A stretch of DNA of 64,000 nucleotides from Thiosymbion sp942492625 (GTDB lineage Bacteria > Pseudomonadota > Gammaproteobacteria > Chromatiales > Chromatiaceae): assembly GCA_942492625.1 (NCBI GenBank), contig CALOFM010000041.1:1-64000 (forward strand), in the 5' to 3' direction. Shown in pieces: positions 1 through 9,157 of the stretch. The notes under the pieces were generated by a model. The model had not been told where the DNA came from, made no database searches, and saw nothing but the letters and a program-made list of their open reading frames with translations. Position 1 is the first letter of the stretch, and each line of letters starts with the position of its first letter. A program made the translations under genes and the position numbers.

Positions 1-440
1 GGCTGACCGTGGCTTCGAGGCGGGACCTCTGCCGTCGTGCAACCGAGCTGACAGACGCCTGGACTGAAGGGCTCCTTGCACTGCAGATGGCCCCTCTATC
101 GCTGCAGGCGCCTGACGTGCCGCCGAGCGAGGTGGCCGCAGGGTTGGCGAAGCTTGCGTTACAGATTATTCGAAGCCAGTCTGCGGATGGCATCTTCCCA
201 TCGGGTGGCGAGACGGCCGATAGCTTGTTGTGCGCATCGGACGCTTTGGCCATGCGCTTGGAACGGGAGATTCTGCCTGGCTTGGTCCTCGGACGATGGC
301 TCGGCGGCGTATCCGATGGCTTGTCGATCGTGACCAAGACCGGCGCCTTCGGCGATGATCGAACACTGACTGCGCAGGGCCAGGCATCCTCCGAGTTCGT
401 GGCCAAGGCCATCTCCCTTGCGCTGGCGCGAGGCTTGTGA
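1..440 (+). CDS. Four-carbon acid-sugar kinase, C-terminal part (5' end outside window)
   Basis: The reading frame is open at the left edge, so the gene starts upstream. The visible part is the C-terminal nucleotide-binding domain of the OtnK/DtnK (DUF1537) family, which phosphorylates four-carbon sugar acids such as D-threonate or erythronate. The family pattern is clear: a GGETA turn at about residue 65 of the visible part, then a hydrophobic LPGLVLGRWLGG stretch and the closing TKTGAFG motif. The stop at 438-440 fits the usual C-terminus. A PdxA-type dehydrogenase follows, the normal partner in these catabolic operons, but here it has lost its first half. Confidence 0.75.
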   Translation, partial: LTVASRRDLCRRATELTDAWTEGLLALQMAPLSLQAPDVPPSEVAAGLAKLALQIIRSQSADGIFPSGGETADSLLCASDALAMRLEREILPGLVLGRWLGGVSDGLSIVTKTGAFGDDRTLTAQGQASSEFVAKAISLALARGL

Positions 441-936
441 CCGGGTGAAGACGCCCCGCGTGTTGAAGGTCATCAAGCTGACCCATGAGGCCCTGGAGCG
501 GCTGGATATCGGCGATCCCCGCATCGCGGTTGCCGGGCTGAACCCCCACTGCGGCGAAGGCGGCCTCTTCGGTAGCGAGGACGAGCGCGAGATCACCCCG
601 GCGGTGGCGGCAGCGAACCGGGCGGGCATCCGGGCTGAGGGGCCACTGCCCGCGGACACCCTGTTCTCCAAGCTGCGCGGAGGGATGTGCGACGCGGTGG
701 TCGCCATGTATCACGACCAGGGACACATCCCCACCAAGCTGCTGGGGTTTCACTACGACGCAAACACTGGAACCTGGGGCCAGATGGCCGGGGTCAACCT
801 GACCCTGGGTCTGCCCATCCTGCGCACCTCCGTCGACCATGGAACGGCGTTCGACCAGGCGGGAGCCGGCACCGCCAATTCCCAGTCCATGCTGGAGGCG
901 ATCCGGCTTGGGGCCTTGTTGTCGCGCGGCCGGTGA
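441..936 (+). pseudogene. PdxA-family (PdxA2-like) 4-phosphate dehydrogenase, C-terminal remnant
   Basis: About 165 residues match the C-terminal half of 4-hydroxythreonine-4-phosphate dehydrogenases (full proteins are about 330 residues). The metal and substrate motifs are intact: GLNPHCGEGG near the start, PLPADTLF, AMYHDQGH and TSVDHGTAFDQAG. There is no N-terminal half upstream: the kinase stop codon lies directly before it, and the only start in frame is a poor TTG at 418. The kinase/PdxA2 pairing is typical for acid-sugar catabolism, so this looks like an internal deletion in such an operon. The protein is probably not functional. Confidence 0.75.
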
Positions 937-1093
937 ACGCACGGCGGCGGAATTCCTCACGCAATTCGCGAACCCAGTCGGAGCCGACGAAACTCTCCGG
1001 CCACACCTCCCAGCCCTCTGCGCTCAACGCATCAACGAGGCGCTTTACCCAGTCGCGATCTCTCTGCGAATGGCTGATAAAGATGTCGGCCAT
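937..1093 (-). pseudogene. TIR-domain protein, N-terminal stub
   Basis: From an ATG at 1091-1093 the minus strand reads about 50 residues of a TIR domain: box 1 FISHSQRD followed by DWVKRLVDALSAEGWEVW, as in bacterial NADase or signalling TIR proteins. After the REEFRRR stretch the frame enters antisense pdxA sequence and loses all similarity. Full TIR domains are about 130 residues, so the catalytic Glu region is absent. It is a relic, perhaps of a defence or effector gene, joined tail to tail with the truncated pdxA remnant. Confidence 0.6.
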
Positions 1094-1247
1094 GTCCCTG
1101 CTTGTCGTTCTCGGCCCGGACGCGCGCGGTGTATGCGGATCGCGCTCGGCGGGGACTAGGTGCACTATGCGCGGCACCCGTGAGCGCGGGTGTGTGTTCT
1201 CGGCACGGCAAGCCCGAGACGTTAGCCCTTCTCCTTGCGCAAATGAA

Positions 1248-1275
1248 AAAGGCCGGGCATCGCTGCCCGGCCTTT
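1248..1275 (-). terminator. Rho-independent terminator of fba
   Basis: A perfect 12-bp stem (1248-1259 pairs with 1264-1275) of the AAAGGCCGGGCA type closes on a 4-base loop. On the minus strand it is followed by a T run (complement of the A run at 1246-1250). It sits 42 bases past the fba stop codon. Confidence 0.85.
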
Positions 1276-1317
1276 CCGCTCCAACCTATCGGCTAGGTTG
1301 GGATCGCCAATCGCCAA

Positions 1318-2388
1318 TCAGCCAGCGACGGACTTGCCCGTCGAGCCCAGGTCGACGCATGCCTCCTGCAGACGCTCGACGATACCGACTTCGGCCGCCC
1401 GCAGGTACTTGCGCGGGTCATAGAGCTTCTTGTAGGGCGTGCCGTCGTCCGGGTCGATCTGATACTTGAACGCCTTCGCGTTCTCTTCGACAAAACTGCC
1501 GACGGGCTGGGAGAAGGCGAACTGGGTGTCGGTGTCGATGTTCATTTTGAACACACCGTAGCCGACGGCCTCGGTGATCTTCGACTTCTCGGACCCGGAG
1601 CCACCGTGAAAGACCAGATTCAAGGGGTTATGTCCGGTACCGTGGGTCTTCTCCACCAGGGCCTGAGAGTTCTTGAGGATCTCCGGGCGCAACTTGACGT
1701 TGCCGGGCTTGTAAACACCGTGCACGTTGCCGAAGGAGGCGGCGACCGAGAAATGACCGATGGGGGTCAGGATGTCGTAGGCCTGCAGTACGTCTTCCGG
1801 CTGGGTGTAGAGCTTGGAGTTGTCCGCGCTCTCGTCGATGTCGGAGCCGACGCCGTCCTCTTCACCACCCGTGACGCCGAGCTCGATCTCGAGGCTCATG
1901 CCCATCTTGGCCATACGCTTGAGGATGCGCGCACACTCGCCGAGGTTGAACTCGATCGTTTCCTCGGACAGGTCGAGCATGTGAGAGCTGAACAGAGGCT
2001 TTCCGTTCTTTTCATAGAACTTCTCACCTTCATCGAGCATGGCCTCGACCCAGGGGATCAGCTTCTTGTTGGCGTGATCGGTGTGCATCACGACGCAGAT
2101 GCCATAATGCTCGGCGAGCAAGTGGGCGTGCTGAGCGGCGGCAACCGCCCCCATCACCTTGGCCTGAAAGCCGTCAGGCATTCCCGCCCCGGCGTAGAAC
2201 TGCGCGCCGCCGTTCGAGAGCTGAACGATGACGTCCGACTTGGCTTTCGCGGCCGCCTCAAGTACCGCGTTCAAGGTGTTGGTGCCGGTAATGTTGACCG
2301 CGGGCAGGGCGTAACCGCCTGCCTTGGCTGCTGCGACCAGGGTCTTGTAGTCTTCGCCGGCGACGACTCCGGGTTTGAGTTGGGTCAT
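1318..2388 (-). CDS. fba: Fructose-bisphosphate aldolase, class II
   Basis: 356 residues, the length of E. coli-type class IIA aldolases. It cleaves fructose 1,6-bisphosphate to dihydroxyacetone phosphate and glyceraldehyde 3-phosphate in the cytoplasm, and runs the reverse reaction in gluconeogenesis or the Calvin cycle. Zinc and catalytic positions are visible: HTDH at 102-105, Glu169 in LEIELG, His223 in NVHG and His261 in FHGGSG. The ATG has a good AGAGGAT ribosome binding site. A strong terminator follows the gene, and DUF1289 and phosphofructokinase genes lie upstream on the same strand after a 270-base gap with no gene. Confidence 0.97.
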   Translation of the reverse strand: MTQLKPGVVAGEDYKTLVAAAKAGGYALPAVNITGTNTLNAVLEAAAKAKSDVIVQLSNGGAQFYAGAGMPDGFQAKVMGAVAAAQHAHLLAEHYGICVVMHTDHANKKLIPWVEAMLDEGEKFYEKNGKPLFSSHMLDLSEETIEFNLGECARILKRMAKMGMSLEIELGVTGGEEDGVGSDIDESADNSKLYTQPEDVLQAYDILTPIGHFSVAASFGNVHGVYKPGNVKLRPEILKNSQALVEKTHGTGHNPLNLVFHGGSGSEKSKITEAVGYGVFKMNIDTDTQFAFSQPVGSFVEENAKAFKYQIDPDDGTPYKKLYDPRKYLRAAEVGIVERLQEACVDLGSTGKSVAG

Positions 2389-2658
2389 GGAAAAATCCTC
2401 TTGGGTTGGTGGTTGAGGTTCTTGATTAAATCGACGCGGACATGCCGCGCACGCAAAGTTGGTCCCCGAGTAAAACGATAGGAGGTCGAGGTGCTGCTCT
2501 TTGCGTTCGTGAGCCGCGACAGAAGCGGTGGATTTTGCGCTTTAGGAAATTGGTTTCGATGCGCTCGCATCTTGGAGTTGCGACTAGCGACCGCAAGGGC
2601 GGATTTCTAACATGGGGGCATGGGAAGGTCAAGCTACGTTATCGTTACAGGCTCGGAC

Positions 2659-2856
2659 TTAGTCGAGCGCGTCTTTGCGCTCGGCAACTCTCTTCAACAC
2701 CGCCAGCTTCTCCGCCCGGCTGGAATCTCTCCACGCTGCGATCTCCGCCAGTGTGCGCGCGCAGCCTTGGCAATAGCCCGTCCCGGCGTCCAACCGGCAG
2801 ACGCCGATACAGGGAGAGGCCGGTTCCGCGCGCCCGCAACTATCACGCTGACCCAC
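2659..2856 (-). CDS. DUF1289 domain protein (small Cys-rich)
   Basis: A 65-residue protein starting at GTG 2854-2856. It has the DUF1289 signature: SPCIGVCRLD, then CQGCARTLAEIAAW, i.e. four cysteines in a C-x3-C-x8-C-x2-C pattern that suggests metal binding. The biochemical function of the family is unknown to me. The start lies 22 bases after the phosphofructokinase stop, so the two are probably co-transcribed. This gene is easily missed because of its size and non-ATG start. Confidence 0.85.
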   Translation of the reverse strand: MGQRDSCGRAEPASPCIGVCRLDAGTGYCQGCARTLAEIAAWRDSSRAEKLAVLKRVAERKDALD

Positions 2857-2878
2857 AAGTTTGATCCCCGAAAAGCTA

Positions 2879-4183
2879 CTACCAATGCGGCTGGCGCGTT
2901 ACCTGGAGCACCGAGCGCCACAGGTCGCCCCTGACGTCGATTCGCTTTGTCTGAGAAGTCACCGCGGGTATCGGCACGTTAATGAACTGATCGTGCTCCA
3001 CGCCAATCAGCATACCCGTCTTTCCAGCCATTGCCGCGTGCACCGCGTGACGCGCCATCTGGTCGCTCAAGATCCTGTCGTAGGTGTTAGCCGGCACGCT
3101 GCGGACGTAATAGCTGGGGTCCATGTACTTGAGCTCGACGCGCGTTCCACGGTTATCGAAGTATTCCCGAATCCTTTGCTGCAGGAGCTGCCCGATGTCT
3201 TGGTGCAGGATGTTGCCGGAGGCGTCGCGGCTCTCGTCGGCGGTCTCGAACAAGTCTTGCCCCGCCCCCTCGGCTACCGCGATGACCGCGTGCCCATGTC
3301 CGCGCATCCGCTCTTCCAGGGTACTCAAAAAGCCGTTTTCACCGTCGAGCGGAAACCGGACTTCCGGCACCAGCGTGAAATTCACCTCCTGGCTGACCAA
3401 GGTCGCGCCAGCGGCTATAAAGCCCGCGCCCCGCCCCATCAGCTTGACCAGTCCGATTCCGTTGATCACCCCGCGGGCCTCGATATGGGCACCCCGAATC
3501 ACTCCGGCAGCCTGCTCAAGCGCGGTGGCATAGCCAAAGCTCTGGCGCACGAAGGGAATGTCGTTGTCGATAGTCTTGGGAATTCCAATCACGGCGATGG
3601 GTAGACCTCGGCGTTTGACCTCCTCATGCAACGCATGCGCACCCCGCTGGGTACCGTCGCCACCCATGCAAAACAAGATGTCGATATTGCGCGCGGCAAG
3701 GAAATCGGCCATGACCGCGGGGTCCTGCGCGCCGCGCGAGCTTCCCAGAACCGTACCGCCGAGCTTGTCGATGTCGTCGGCATAATCCGGCGTCAACACG
3801 ATGGGCTCCAAGCCCGCCGCTGGGTTCAATCCCAAGTAGCCGTTGCGAATGCCGAATACACGCCCAGCGCCATAGTTGTCCGACAGCTCGTAATACAGGG
3901 AGCGAATGACGTTGTTCAGACCGGGGGATAAACCGCCGCAGGTGACGATCGCCGCCGTCGTCTGAGCTGGCGTAAAGTAGATCCTCTCCCGCGGCCCAGC
4001 CTCTTCGAACGACAAATTCTCGTCCTCGGGCGAGTTCGGGCCAATCTCGATGTTGAGCCGGATGCGCATCGCATCGGAAACGAAATGACCGACTTGACCG
4101 GCGGAGGCGATGCTGGAGACCAGAGGGGATTTCACCCGGCACTCCCCGAGCGCAGTAACCATCAGATCTTTTTGGCGAACCAT
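2879..4183 (-). CDS. pfkA: 6-phosphofructokinase (G/K-type, probably ATP-dependent)
   Basis: 434 residues from the ATG at 4181-4183, chosen over an upstream start because AAGGAGT lies 8 bases before it. It phosphorylates fructose 6-phosphate. The N-terminal ~75 residues precede the catalytic core, as in long PFKs related to the plant and trypanosome enzymes. Key motifs are TCGGLSPGLN (81-90), MGGDGT (173-178) and PKTIDND (202-208). Glycine in GGDGT predicts ATP rather than pyrophosphate as donor, although the lysine in PKTIDND is shared with PPi enzymes. Downstream genes are DUF1289 and, after a gap, fba. Confidence 0.93.
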   Translation of the reverse strand: MVRQKDLMVTALGECRVKSPLVSSIASAGQVGHFVSDAMRIRLNIEIGPNSPEDENLSFEEAGPRERIYFTPAQTTAAIVTCGGLSPGLNNVIRSLYYELSDNYGAGRVFGIRNGYLGLNPAAGLEPIVLTPDYADDIDKLGGTVLGSSRGAQDPAVMADFLAARNIDILFCMGGDGTQRGAHALHEEVKRRGLPIAVIGIPKTIDNDIPFVRQSFGYATALEQAAGVIRGAHIEARGVINGIGLVKLMGRGAGFIAAGATLVSQEVNFTLVPEVRFPLDGENGFLSTLEERMRGHGHAVIAVAEGAGQDLFETADESRDASGNILHQDIGQLLQQRIREYFDNRGTRVELKYMDPSYYVRSVPANTYDRILSDQMARHAVHAAMAGKTGMLIGVEHDQFINVPIPAVTSQTKRIDVRGDLWRSVLQVTRQPHW

Positions 4184-4297
4184 CGCAGACTCCTTTACGA
4201 AGACAAAGTGATTGCGGTTCTCAAACATAGGGGGTCAGCCGGATGCTCGGACATGGGAACCTCCGGGTCGTAGGCGCCCACGGTACCAAAATCGCGC

Positions 4298-4328
4298 TTC
4301 ACGAATCTGAGGGGATTTCGCATATACT
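4298..4328 (+). promoter_or_regulatory. Possible sigma-70 promoter of the Coq10-like gene
   Basis: A TATACT hexamer (4323-4328) lies about 60 bases before the Coq10-like start. A weak -35 match TTCACG (4298-4303) is 19 bases upstream. Only the -10 box is convincing. Confidence 0.35.
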
Positions 4329-4390
4329 AAGCTGTTCAAGTACTCGTAAATATCTGGTAACTGCAACCAGTCTCGCTTTTCCGGAACATC

Positions 4391-4837
4391 ATGCCCGTCC
4401 ATCGAGAAAGCCGCATTTTGCCGTTTCACTGCGACCAATTCTTCGACTTGGTTGCAGACGTAGAGAGCTATCCGGCGTTTTTACCTCACTGGCGCTCTGC
4501 GCGAATTTACCGACGGAAAGGGAATATCTACTACACGAAGCAGGAAGTAGGCGCCGGGCCCTTCATGAGCCAGCGGTTCCGTTCGCAGACGAAGCTCGAT
4601 CGCCCCACGGATATCGAGGTTACATCCGACGAGAGCATGTTCTCGCATTTGCGCATCGCCTGGCACTTCGAGCCGACGCCGGAGAACGGCTGCCGCGTAG
4701 ACTTCGAAATGAGCTGCGAAGCAAGCTCGCTGATCATGAGGCAATTCATTGATCTCATGCTGACCGAAACGGCACGGTCCATGGTCGCCGCATTCGAAGC
4801 GCGAGCGCGTGAGATTTACGGTCCCGGTGCCGGTTGA
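4391..4837 (+). CDS. Coq10/RatA-family START-domain protein
   Basis: 148 residues, the size of bacterial RatA/Coq10 proteins. The N-terminus (FHCDQFFDLVADVESYPAF) and the closing helix (MRQFIDLMLTETARSMVAAFEARA) match the polyketide-cyclase/START fold that binds a hydrophobic ligand, in Coq10 ubiquinone. Older annotation as a toxin (RatA) rests on E. coli work and does not follow from sequence alone. It stands alone on the plus strand, divergent from the phosphofructokinase gene. A role in ubiquinone handling is inferred from family. Confidence 0.88.
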   Translation: MPVHRESRILPFHCDQFFDLVADVESYPAFLPHWRSARIYRRKGNIYYTKQEVGAGPFMSQRFRSQTKLDRPTDIEVTSDESMFSHLRIAWHFEPTPENGCRVDFEMSCEASSLIMRQFIDLMLTETARSMVAAFEARAREIYGPGAG

Positions 4838-4951
4838 GAGATTCCGCGGGCCGATTTCCAGCCACGAAGGTCCGCTACATACCAGCCCGGGGCGAAGCGC
4901 CGGGTTGACGAACGGCAGCAGTCAGTACTTCGATCGGTGCCCGCTCCGAGA

Positions 4952-7123
4952 TCAAGCCAGATACACCCGCTCTAACGAACTGCGCGAGACGTTCCCTTTG
5001 CCGTCTTCGGCCTCGATGTAATAGCTCACCTCGCCCGCCCCCACCGGCAGCTCCGCAGTGAAAAAGTGCGCTGTTACCCTTTGATCCGTCTGCGACGGAT
5101 ATGGCCCCCTGTCGGTCATCGCAACCGTCTCTTCACCCTTGGCCGTGCGCAACACCAGCGATGCCCTGGCAAGGCCGGAGACGTCGTGGATGAAGCTGTG
5201 AACCATGCCTTGGCGCGGTGCATCCTCCAAACAGCCCTGACCCCATTTTTTGCCACCCGGGCTCTCAGGAATGATCCAGGGCGGGAAGATGGTCGGTCCC
5301 GCCTTGTCCTTACCCAAAGCTACTAGCCTGTCGATATCCCCTCCGACGAGGTCATACGCGGCATTTGCTGCGTTCGTCACCTGGGCATCCCATTGGGTCT
5401 GCCCTGTCCAGTACCAGTAACAGCTTGTCTCTGCGGTGAGCATCAAGCGGGACGCCTCGCCCAGATACTTAGCCCCGGCCGCTGAATCTTCCAGGGAATG
5501 CACCGCATTGTGCAGCGCCGTCAACACCGCCCAGGAGTTCAGATCAGGCGAGTAGGTCTCGTTGTAACGGCTGAACCATTTCATGAATTGAGGATCGCCG
5601 TTGTCCGCTCCGCTCCAGGAGCCAGATTCGATGTGCACCGCGTTGTCGGGTTCGGGAGGAAACTGCTTCAGATAGTCCTGAATACTGATGAGCTCGAAGC
5701 GCGGATCACGCTTGATCCAATCCACCAAAGCCCCTGTATTGTGCTTGTAGTAGCTCTCCGCCCCACCGCCGTGATTGTCCCCGTCCGAGTGCAATACAAA
5801 GAACGGCGGATGCTTGGGATCATAGGTCCCGTCGGCCAGGATGCGCTCGTACACCTGCCCCAGGACGTCTGGATACTGCAGCGCGCCAAAACCGCCGCGG
5901 GCATCTTCGTTACCTATGTAACGCTCCGCGGGAACGGCGATGATCTTGTGAATCTGACCCTCGGGGTCCTCGTACTTCACATACTCGGGTCGCAAGAGGC
6001 TCGGGGCGATCTTGGATCCGGCCCATATGTTGTGCAGCTGCAGCCAATCGCTCGCCGGGGGATTCCGTTGATCAGCCGGATTCGGAGGGAGCATTCCCTC
6101 GTTCATTCCCGCATAAGGATAGTCCCTGCAGGTACGGAACCGATGTATCGAGTCATAGATGACCGCCTGGATACCCGCCTCGTTGAGCGCCGGGATCATC
6201 CGCACATGGAATGCCGTCTCGGGGGGAAAGAGCACGCTCGACGCCTCGACGCCGAAAGACTCGCGCACGATCTCCCGATGCATGCCGATCTGCTTTACGA
6301 TGTTGCGCCCCGGAATGAGGGCCATGAGGGGATGGAAGAAACCGAAGGCGGTAAAGTCCACCCGCGGGTTTCCCAACCCCGTCTTTTCCGCGGCAACATT
6401 GCGCAACTCATTGTTCCACTGTGTGAAACGACCACCGCAAAGGCCATCCTTGGCGCAACGGTTGAGCTGCTCGATGAGGGTACCGCTCCAGCTCGTCGAC
6501 AGGCCTGCATGGGGTAGCCCACCGTCGATGTACTGGCGCACGGCCGCCGGAATATACTCCGTGTACGGACCAGCGCGCGAGCCGAATATCTCCTCCTTCT
6601 CGCCATCCCAGCAATCGCTGTCCGTCGCGTCATAGTATGGCTGGTGCATGTGCTTGTGGATGCCGAAAAAGACCCTGGGCTCCTCGCCGAACGTACCCGG
6701 CTTCAGGGCCACTCGAGGGACAGACTGCGGCTTGGCTTTCACTGCCTTGCTCGATTTCGACTCTGACACCTTCGGTTGAATCCGGAGCTGAGTATACTCC
6801 TTGATCCAGTCGCCCCCCCCGGCTTGACGGAGATCCGCCTTCCTGCAGCCCTCCACTTGGACCGCGATCTCCCCCGGCCCGAGGAGGCCCTCGGGCACCG
6901 ACGCGACATACGCCACCTGACCGTCCGCTGCCGCGCTCGACTCCCTGATCAGCTGCCTGTTGATCAAATGCTCGCGCCCTTCGGCGTAAAGGATTACCTG
7001 CGGGAACGGGATCCGCCCGTCTGCCAGGATCTCGATCTCAAAGGACGTGTTCTTGCCGGATGCATCGCAGGCTGCGACTTCAGGCACGTCGATAGAAACG
7101 AAGCGAGAAAATACATCACTCAT
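4952..7123 (-). CDS. Glycoside hydrolase family 57 protein
   Basis: 723 residues with no signal peptide, so probably cytoplasmic. An N-terminal ~110-residue beta-rich region and a Lys/Ser-rich linker (about 115-145) precede the GH57 barrel. GH57 conserved regions are visible: HMHQPYY (158-164), FGFFHPLMALIP (260-271), and FPPETAF with the likely nucleophile Glu302; a HSDGDNHGG segment later may carry the acid/base Asp. The C-terminal ~100 residues look like a beta-sandwich. Family members act on alpha-glucans such as glycogen or maltodextrin, which fits the neighbouring glycolytic genes; the exact substrate is not readable from sequence. Confidence 0.87.
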   Translation of the reverse strand: MSDVFSRFVSIDVPEVAACDASGKNTSFEIEILADGRIPFPQVILYAEGREHLINRQLIRESSAAADGQVAYVASVPEGLLGPGEIAVQVEGCRKADLRQAGGGDWIKEYTQLRIQPKVSESKSSKAVKAKPQSVPRVALKPGTFGEEPRVFFGIHKHMHQPYYDATDSDCWDGEKEEIFGSRAGPYTEYIPAAVRQYIDGGLPHAGLSTSWSGTLIEQLNRCAKDGLCGGRFTQWNNELRNVAAEKTGLGNPRVDFTAFGFFHPLMALIPGRNIVKQIGMHREIVRESFGVEASSVLFPPETAFHVRMIPALNEAGIQAVIYDSIHRFRTCRDYPYAGMNEGMLPPNPADQRNPPASDWLQLHNIWAGSKIAPSLLRPEYVKYEDPEGQIHKIIAVPAERYIGNEDARGGFGALQYPDVLGQVYERILADGTYDPKHPPFFVLHSDGDNHGGGAESYYKHNTGALVDWIKRDPRFELISIQDYLKQFPPEPDNAVHIESGSWSGADNGDPQFMKWFSRYNETYSPDLNSWAVLTALHNAVHSLEDSAAGAKYLGEASRLMLTAETSCYWYWTGQTQWDAQVTNAANAAYDLVGGDIDRLVALGKDKAGPTIFPPWIIPESPGGKKWGQGCLEDAPRQGMVHSFIHDVSGLARASLVLRTAKGEETVAMTDRGPYPSQTDQRVTAHFFTAELPVGAGEVSYYIEAEDGKGNVSRSSLERVYLA

Positions 7124-7338
7124 TGTACTGCCTCTGAAGGTGCCGTCCGCGCGCTGACGCCGTCGCGCATGCCCTCAGAGGGCGCGCAATCACCGGGCGC
7201 GCCGGGCTACCCTGCTGTTTTGTCGTAGGCGATTGTCGGAGAATCACATGCCAGCTTGCCATCCCTCGGGGCCTGTCCGGAATCCGCACTTCCGCAGTGG
7301 AACAATCGTAAGTCGGACAAGCTCCTGGACGGTTGGCG

Positions 7339-7361
7339 GTCCCGGGGGTCCTACCCGGGAC
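7339..7361. repeat. 8-bp inverted repeat between gpmI and the GH57 gene
   Basis: GTCCCGGG (7339-7346) and CCCGGGAC (7354-7361) can form a hairpin with a 7-base loop. There is no T run on either strand, so it is not a typical terminator. It lies 50 bases past the gpmI stop. Nothing else is visible in the 287-base gap. Confidence 0.5.
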
Positions 7362-7410
7362 GACGGCTTCGGGCAATGCTGCAACTGGGGGTAAAACGCC
7401 TCTCCGGGCC

Positions 7411-9060
7411 TTACCCAATCTCCACCAGGCTCGGGGTGTAGTCCTCGGGTGGCTGGAAGCCGAGGAGGTAGATGCAGGTAGCCGCCAGATTGGCGATGCC
7501 CGGGTCCTGCACGCCGGCCAGACGCACGCCGGAGGTGTTTGAAGGATCGTACACGATTGCAGGCACGGGATTGAGCGAATGGGCCGTCTTTGGCAAGAAC
7601 TTGCCTTCGTCATCGAGTTTCAACTCGCCGGTCTTCTTGTCGACCTCGCACATGTCGTCCGAATTACCGTGATCGGCGGAACAGACCATGACCCCATTGG
7701 ACTTCTTGACCGCCTCCATGATCCTCCCGAGGCCCTCGTCCACCGCCTCGACGGCCACCTTGACCGCATCCGTCACACCCGTGTGCCCGACCATGTCGCC
7801 ATTGGGATAGTTGAGGCGTATGAATCGGTACTCGCCGCTCTCGATTGCCTGGACAACCGCGTCCGTAATTTCGTCGGCCTTCATGCGCGGGGCTTCCTCG
7901 AACGGGATGACGTCCGAAGGGATTTCCTGCCAGGTTTCGGTCGCGAACTTTCCCGAGTTGTTACCGTTGAAAAAGTAGGTAACGTGACCGAACTTTTGGG
8001 TCTCCGAGATGGCGAACTGCTTCACACCCACGTTGGAGAGGTACTGGCTCATGGTGCGGTCGATCGCCGGCGGAGAGACAAGGTACTTCTCGGGAACACC
8101 CAAGTCGCCGTCATACTGCATCATACCCGCGTACAGGACGTTCGGCTTGGGTCCGCGGTCGAACTCGGTCAACTCCTCGGCCTCGAAGGCCTTGGTGATC
8201 TCCAGCGAGCGGTCGCCGCGAAAGTTGAAGAAGACGACGCTGTCGCCTTTCACGATGGGCCCCACCGGTGCGCCGTCCCGCTCGATGACGAAGGCCGGCA
8301 GATCCTGATCGAGAACGCCCGGCTGTTCCTTACGGAAGGTCTCCACCGCTTCGCGCATGGTGGCGAAGAGCCTGCCTTGGGCCCTGACGTGTGCATTCCA
8401 GCCACGTTCGACCATGGACCAGTTGGCATTGTAACGGTCCATGGTGATGTTCATACGCCCACCCCCGGACGCTACACAGTAGTCCACGGAGCCATCCGCG
8501 TTGATCTCGTCCAGAAATTTGTCGAAGCGCTCGACATATTCCAGCACCGAGGTGGGGGGTACGTCCCGCCCGTCGATCAAAGGATGGATCCGGACCTTCT
8601 TGACACCCTCCGACTTGGCCCTGTTGAGCATCGCCTCCAAATGCTTGAGATGGGAGTGCACGTTTCCGTCCGAGAACAGACCGATAAAGTGCAGCGATGA
8701 TTGGTTGGCGTGCACATTCGCCACCAGCTCTTTCCAAACCGCACCCTTGAACATGGAGCCGGAGGCGATCGCCGCGTCGACCAACGCCGCCCCTTGGGAG
8801 AAGACGCGCCCGCAGCCGATCGCATTGTGCCCCACTTCGGAGTTTCCCATGTCACCGTCGTCCGGCAAGCCAACCGCCGTACCATGGGCTTTGACCTCCG
8901 TATAGACCGCATGCTCGCGTAACCAATCCAGGTTCGGCGTATCCGCAATCTTTACGTAGTCGCTGTCCGGATGCTTACCGATCCCGACACCGTCCATAAT
9001 CACCAACACAACCGGTCCCTCCGGTCCGCTATAAGCTCCGTTCTTCCTGAGCTCGTCCAT
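7411..9060 (-). CDS. gpmI: 2,3-bisphosphoglycerate-independent phosphoglycerate mutase
   Basis: 549 residues, slightly longer than the usual ~515. It interconverts 3- and 2-phosphoglycerate using two Mn2+ ions. The alkaline-phosphatase-type core is intact: IMDGVGIG with metal-binding Asp23, GNSEVGHNAIGCGR with nucleophile Ser74, and the later motifs VCSADHGNSDDM and KTAHSLNPVPAIVYD. The gene lies between the GH57 gene and the tandem-repeat gene on the same strand, which places the lower half of glycolysis next to glucan breakdown. Confidence 0.96.
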   Translation of the reverse strand: MDELRKNGAYSGPEGPVVLVIMDGVGIGKHPDSDYVKIADTPNLDWLREHAVYTEVKAHGTAVGLPDDGDMGNSEVGHNAIGCGRVFSQGAALVDAAIASGSMFKGAVWKELVANVHANQSSLHFIGLFSDGNVHSHLKHLEAMLNRAKSEGVKKVRIHPLIDGRDVPPTSVLEYVERFDKFLDEINADGSVDYCVASGGGRMNITMDRYNANWSMVERGWNAHVRAQGRLFATMREAVETFRKEQPGVLDQDLPAFVIERDGAPVGPIVKGDSVVFFNFRGDRSLEITKAFEAEELTEFDRGPKPNVLYAGMMQYDGDLGVPEKYLVSPPAIDRTMSQYLSNVGVKQFAISETQKFGHVTYFFNGNNSGKFATETWQEIPSDVIPFEEAPRMKADEITDAVVQAIESGEYRFIRLNYPNGDMVGHTGVTDAVKVAVEAVDEGLGRIMEAVKKSNGVMVCSADHGNSDDMCEVDKKTGELKLDDEGKFLPKTAHSLNPVPAIVYDPSNTSGVRLAGVQDPGIANLAATCIYLLGFQPPEDYTPSLVEIG

Positions 9061-9157
9061 ATCGATTCTCCTCGCCGAGGTGTTAAGAATTCGCGTGACC
9101 GAGGGAGCAGACGATGCGCTGATCCGCTCGCAGGGCTGTGGAACTTCAGTCAGAAGC

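Noticed and set aside
2879..3604. Plus-strand 247-residue open frame over the phosphofructokinase gene
   Set aside because: It is the antisense shadow of a clear kinase gene, has no family similarity and no ribosome site.
5498..6517. Long plus-strand open frame (339 residues) inside the GH57 gene
   Set aside because: Antisense shadow in GC-rich DNA; composition is Arg/His-rich without any recognisable domain.
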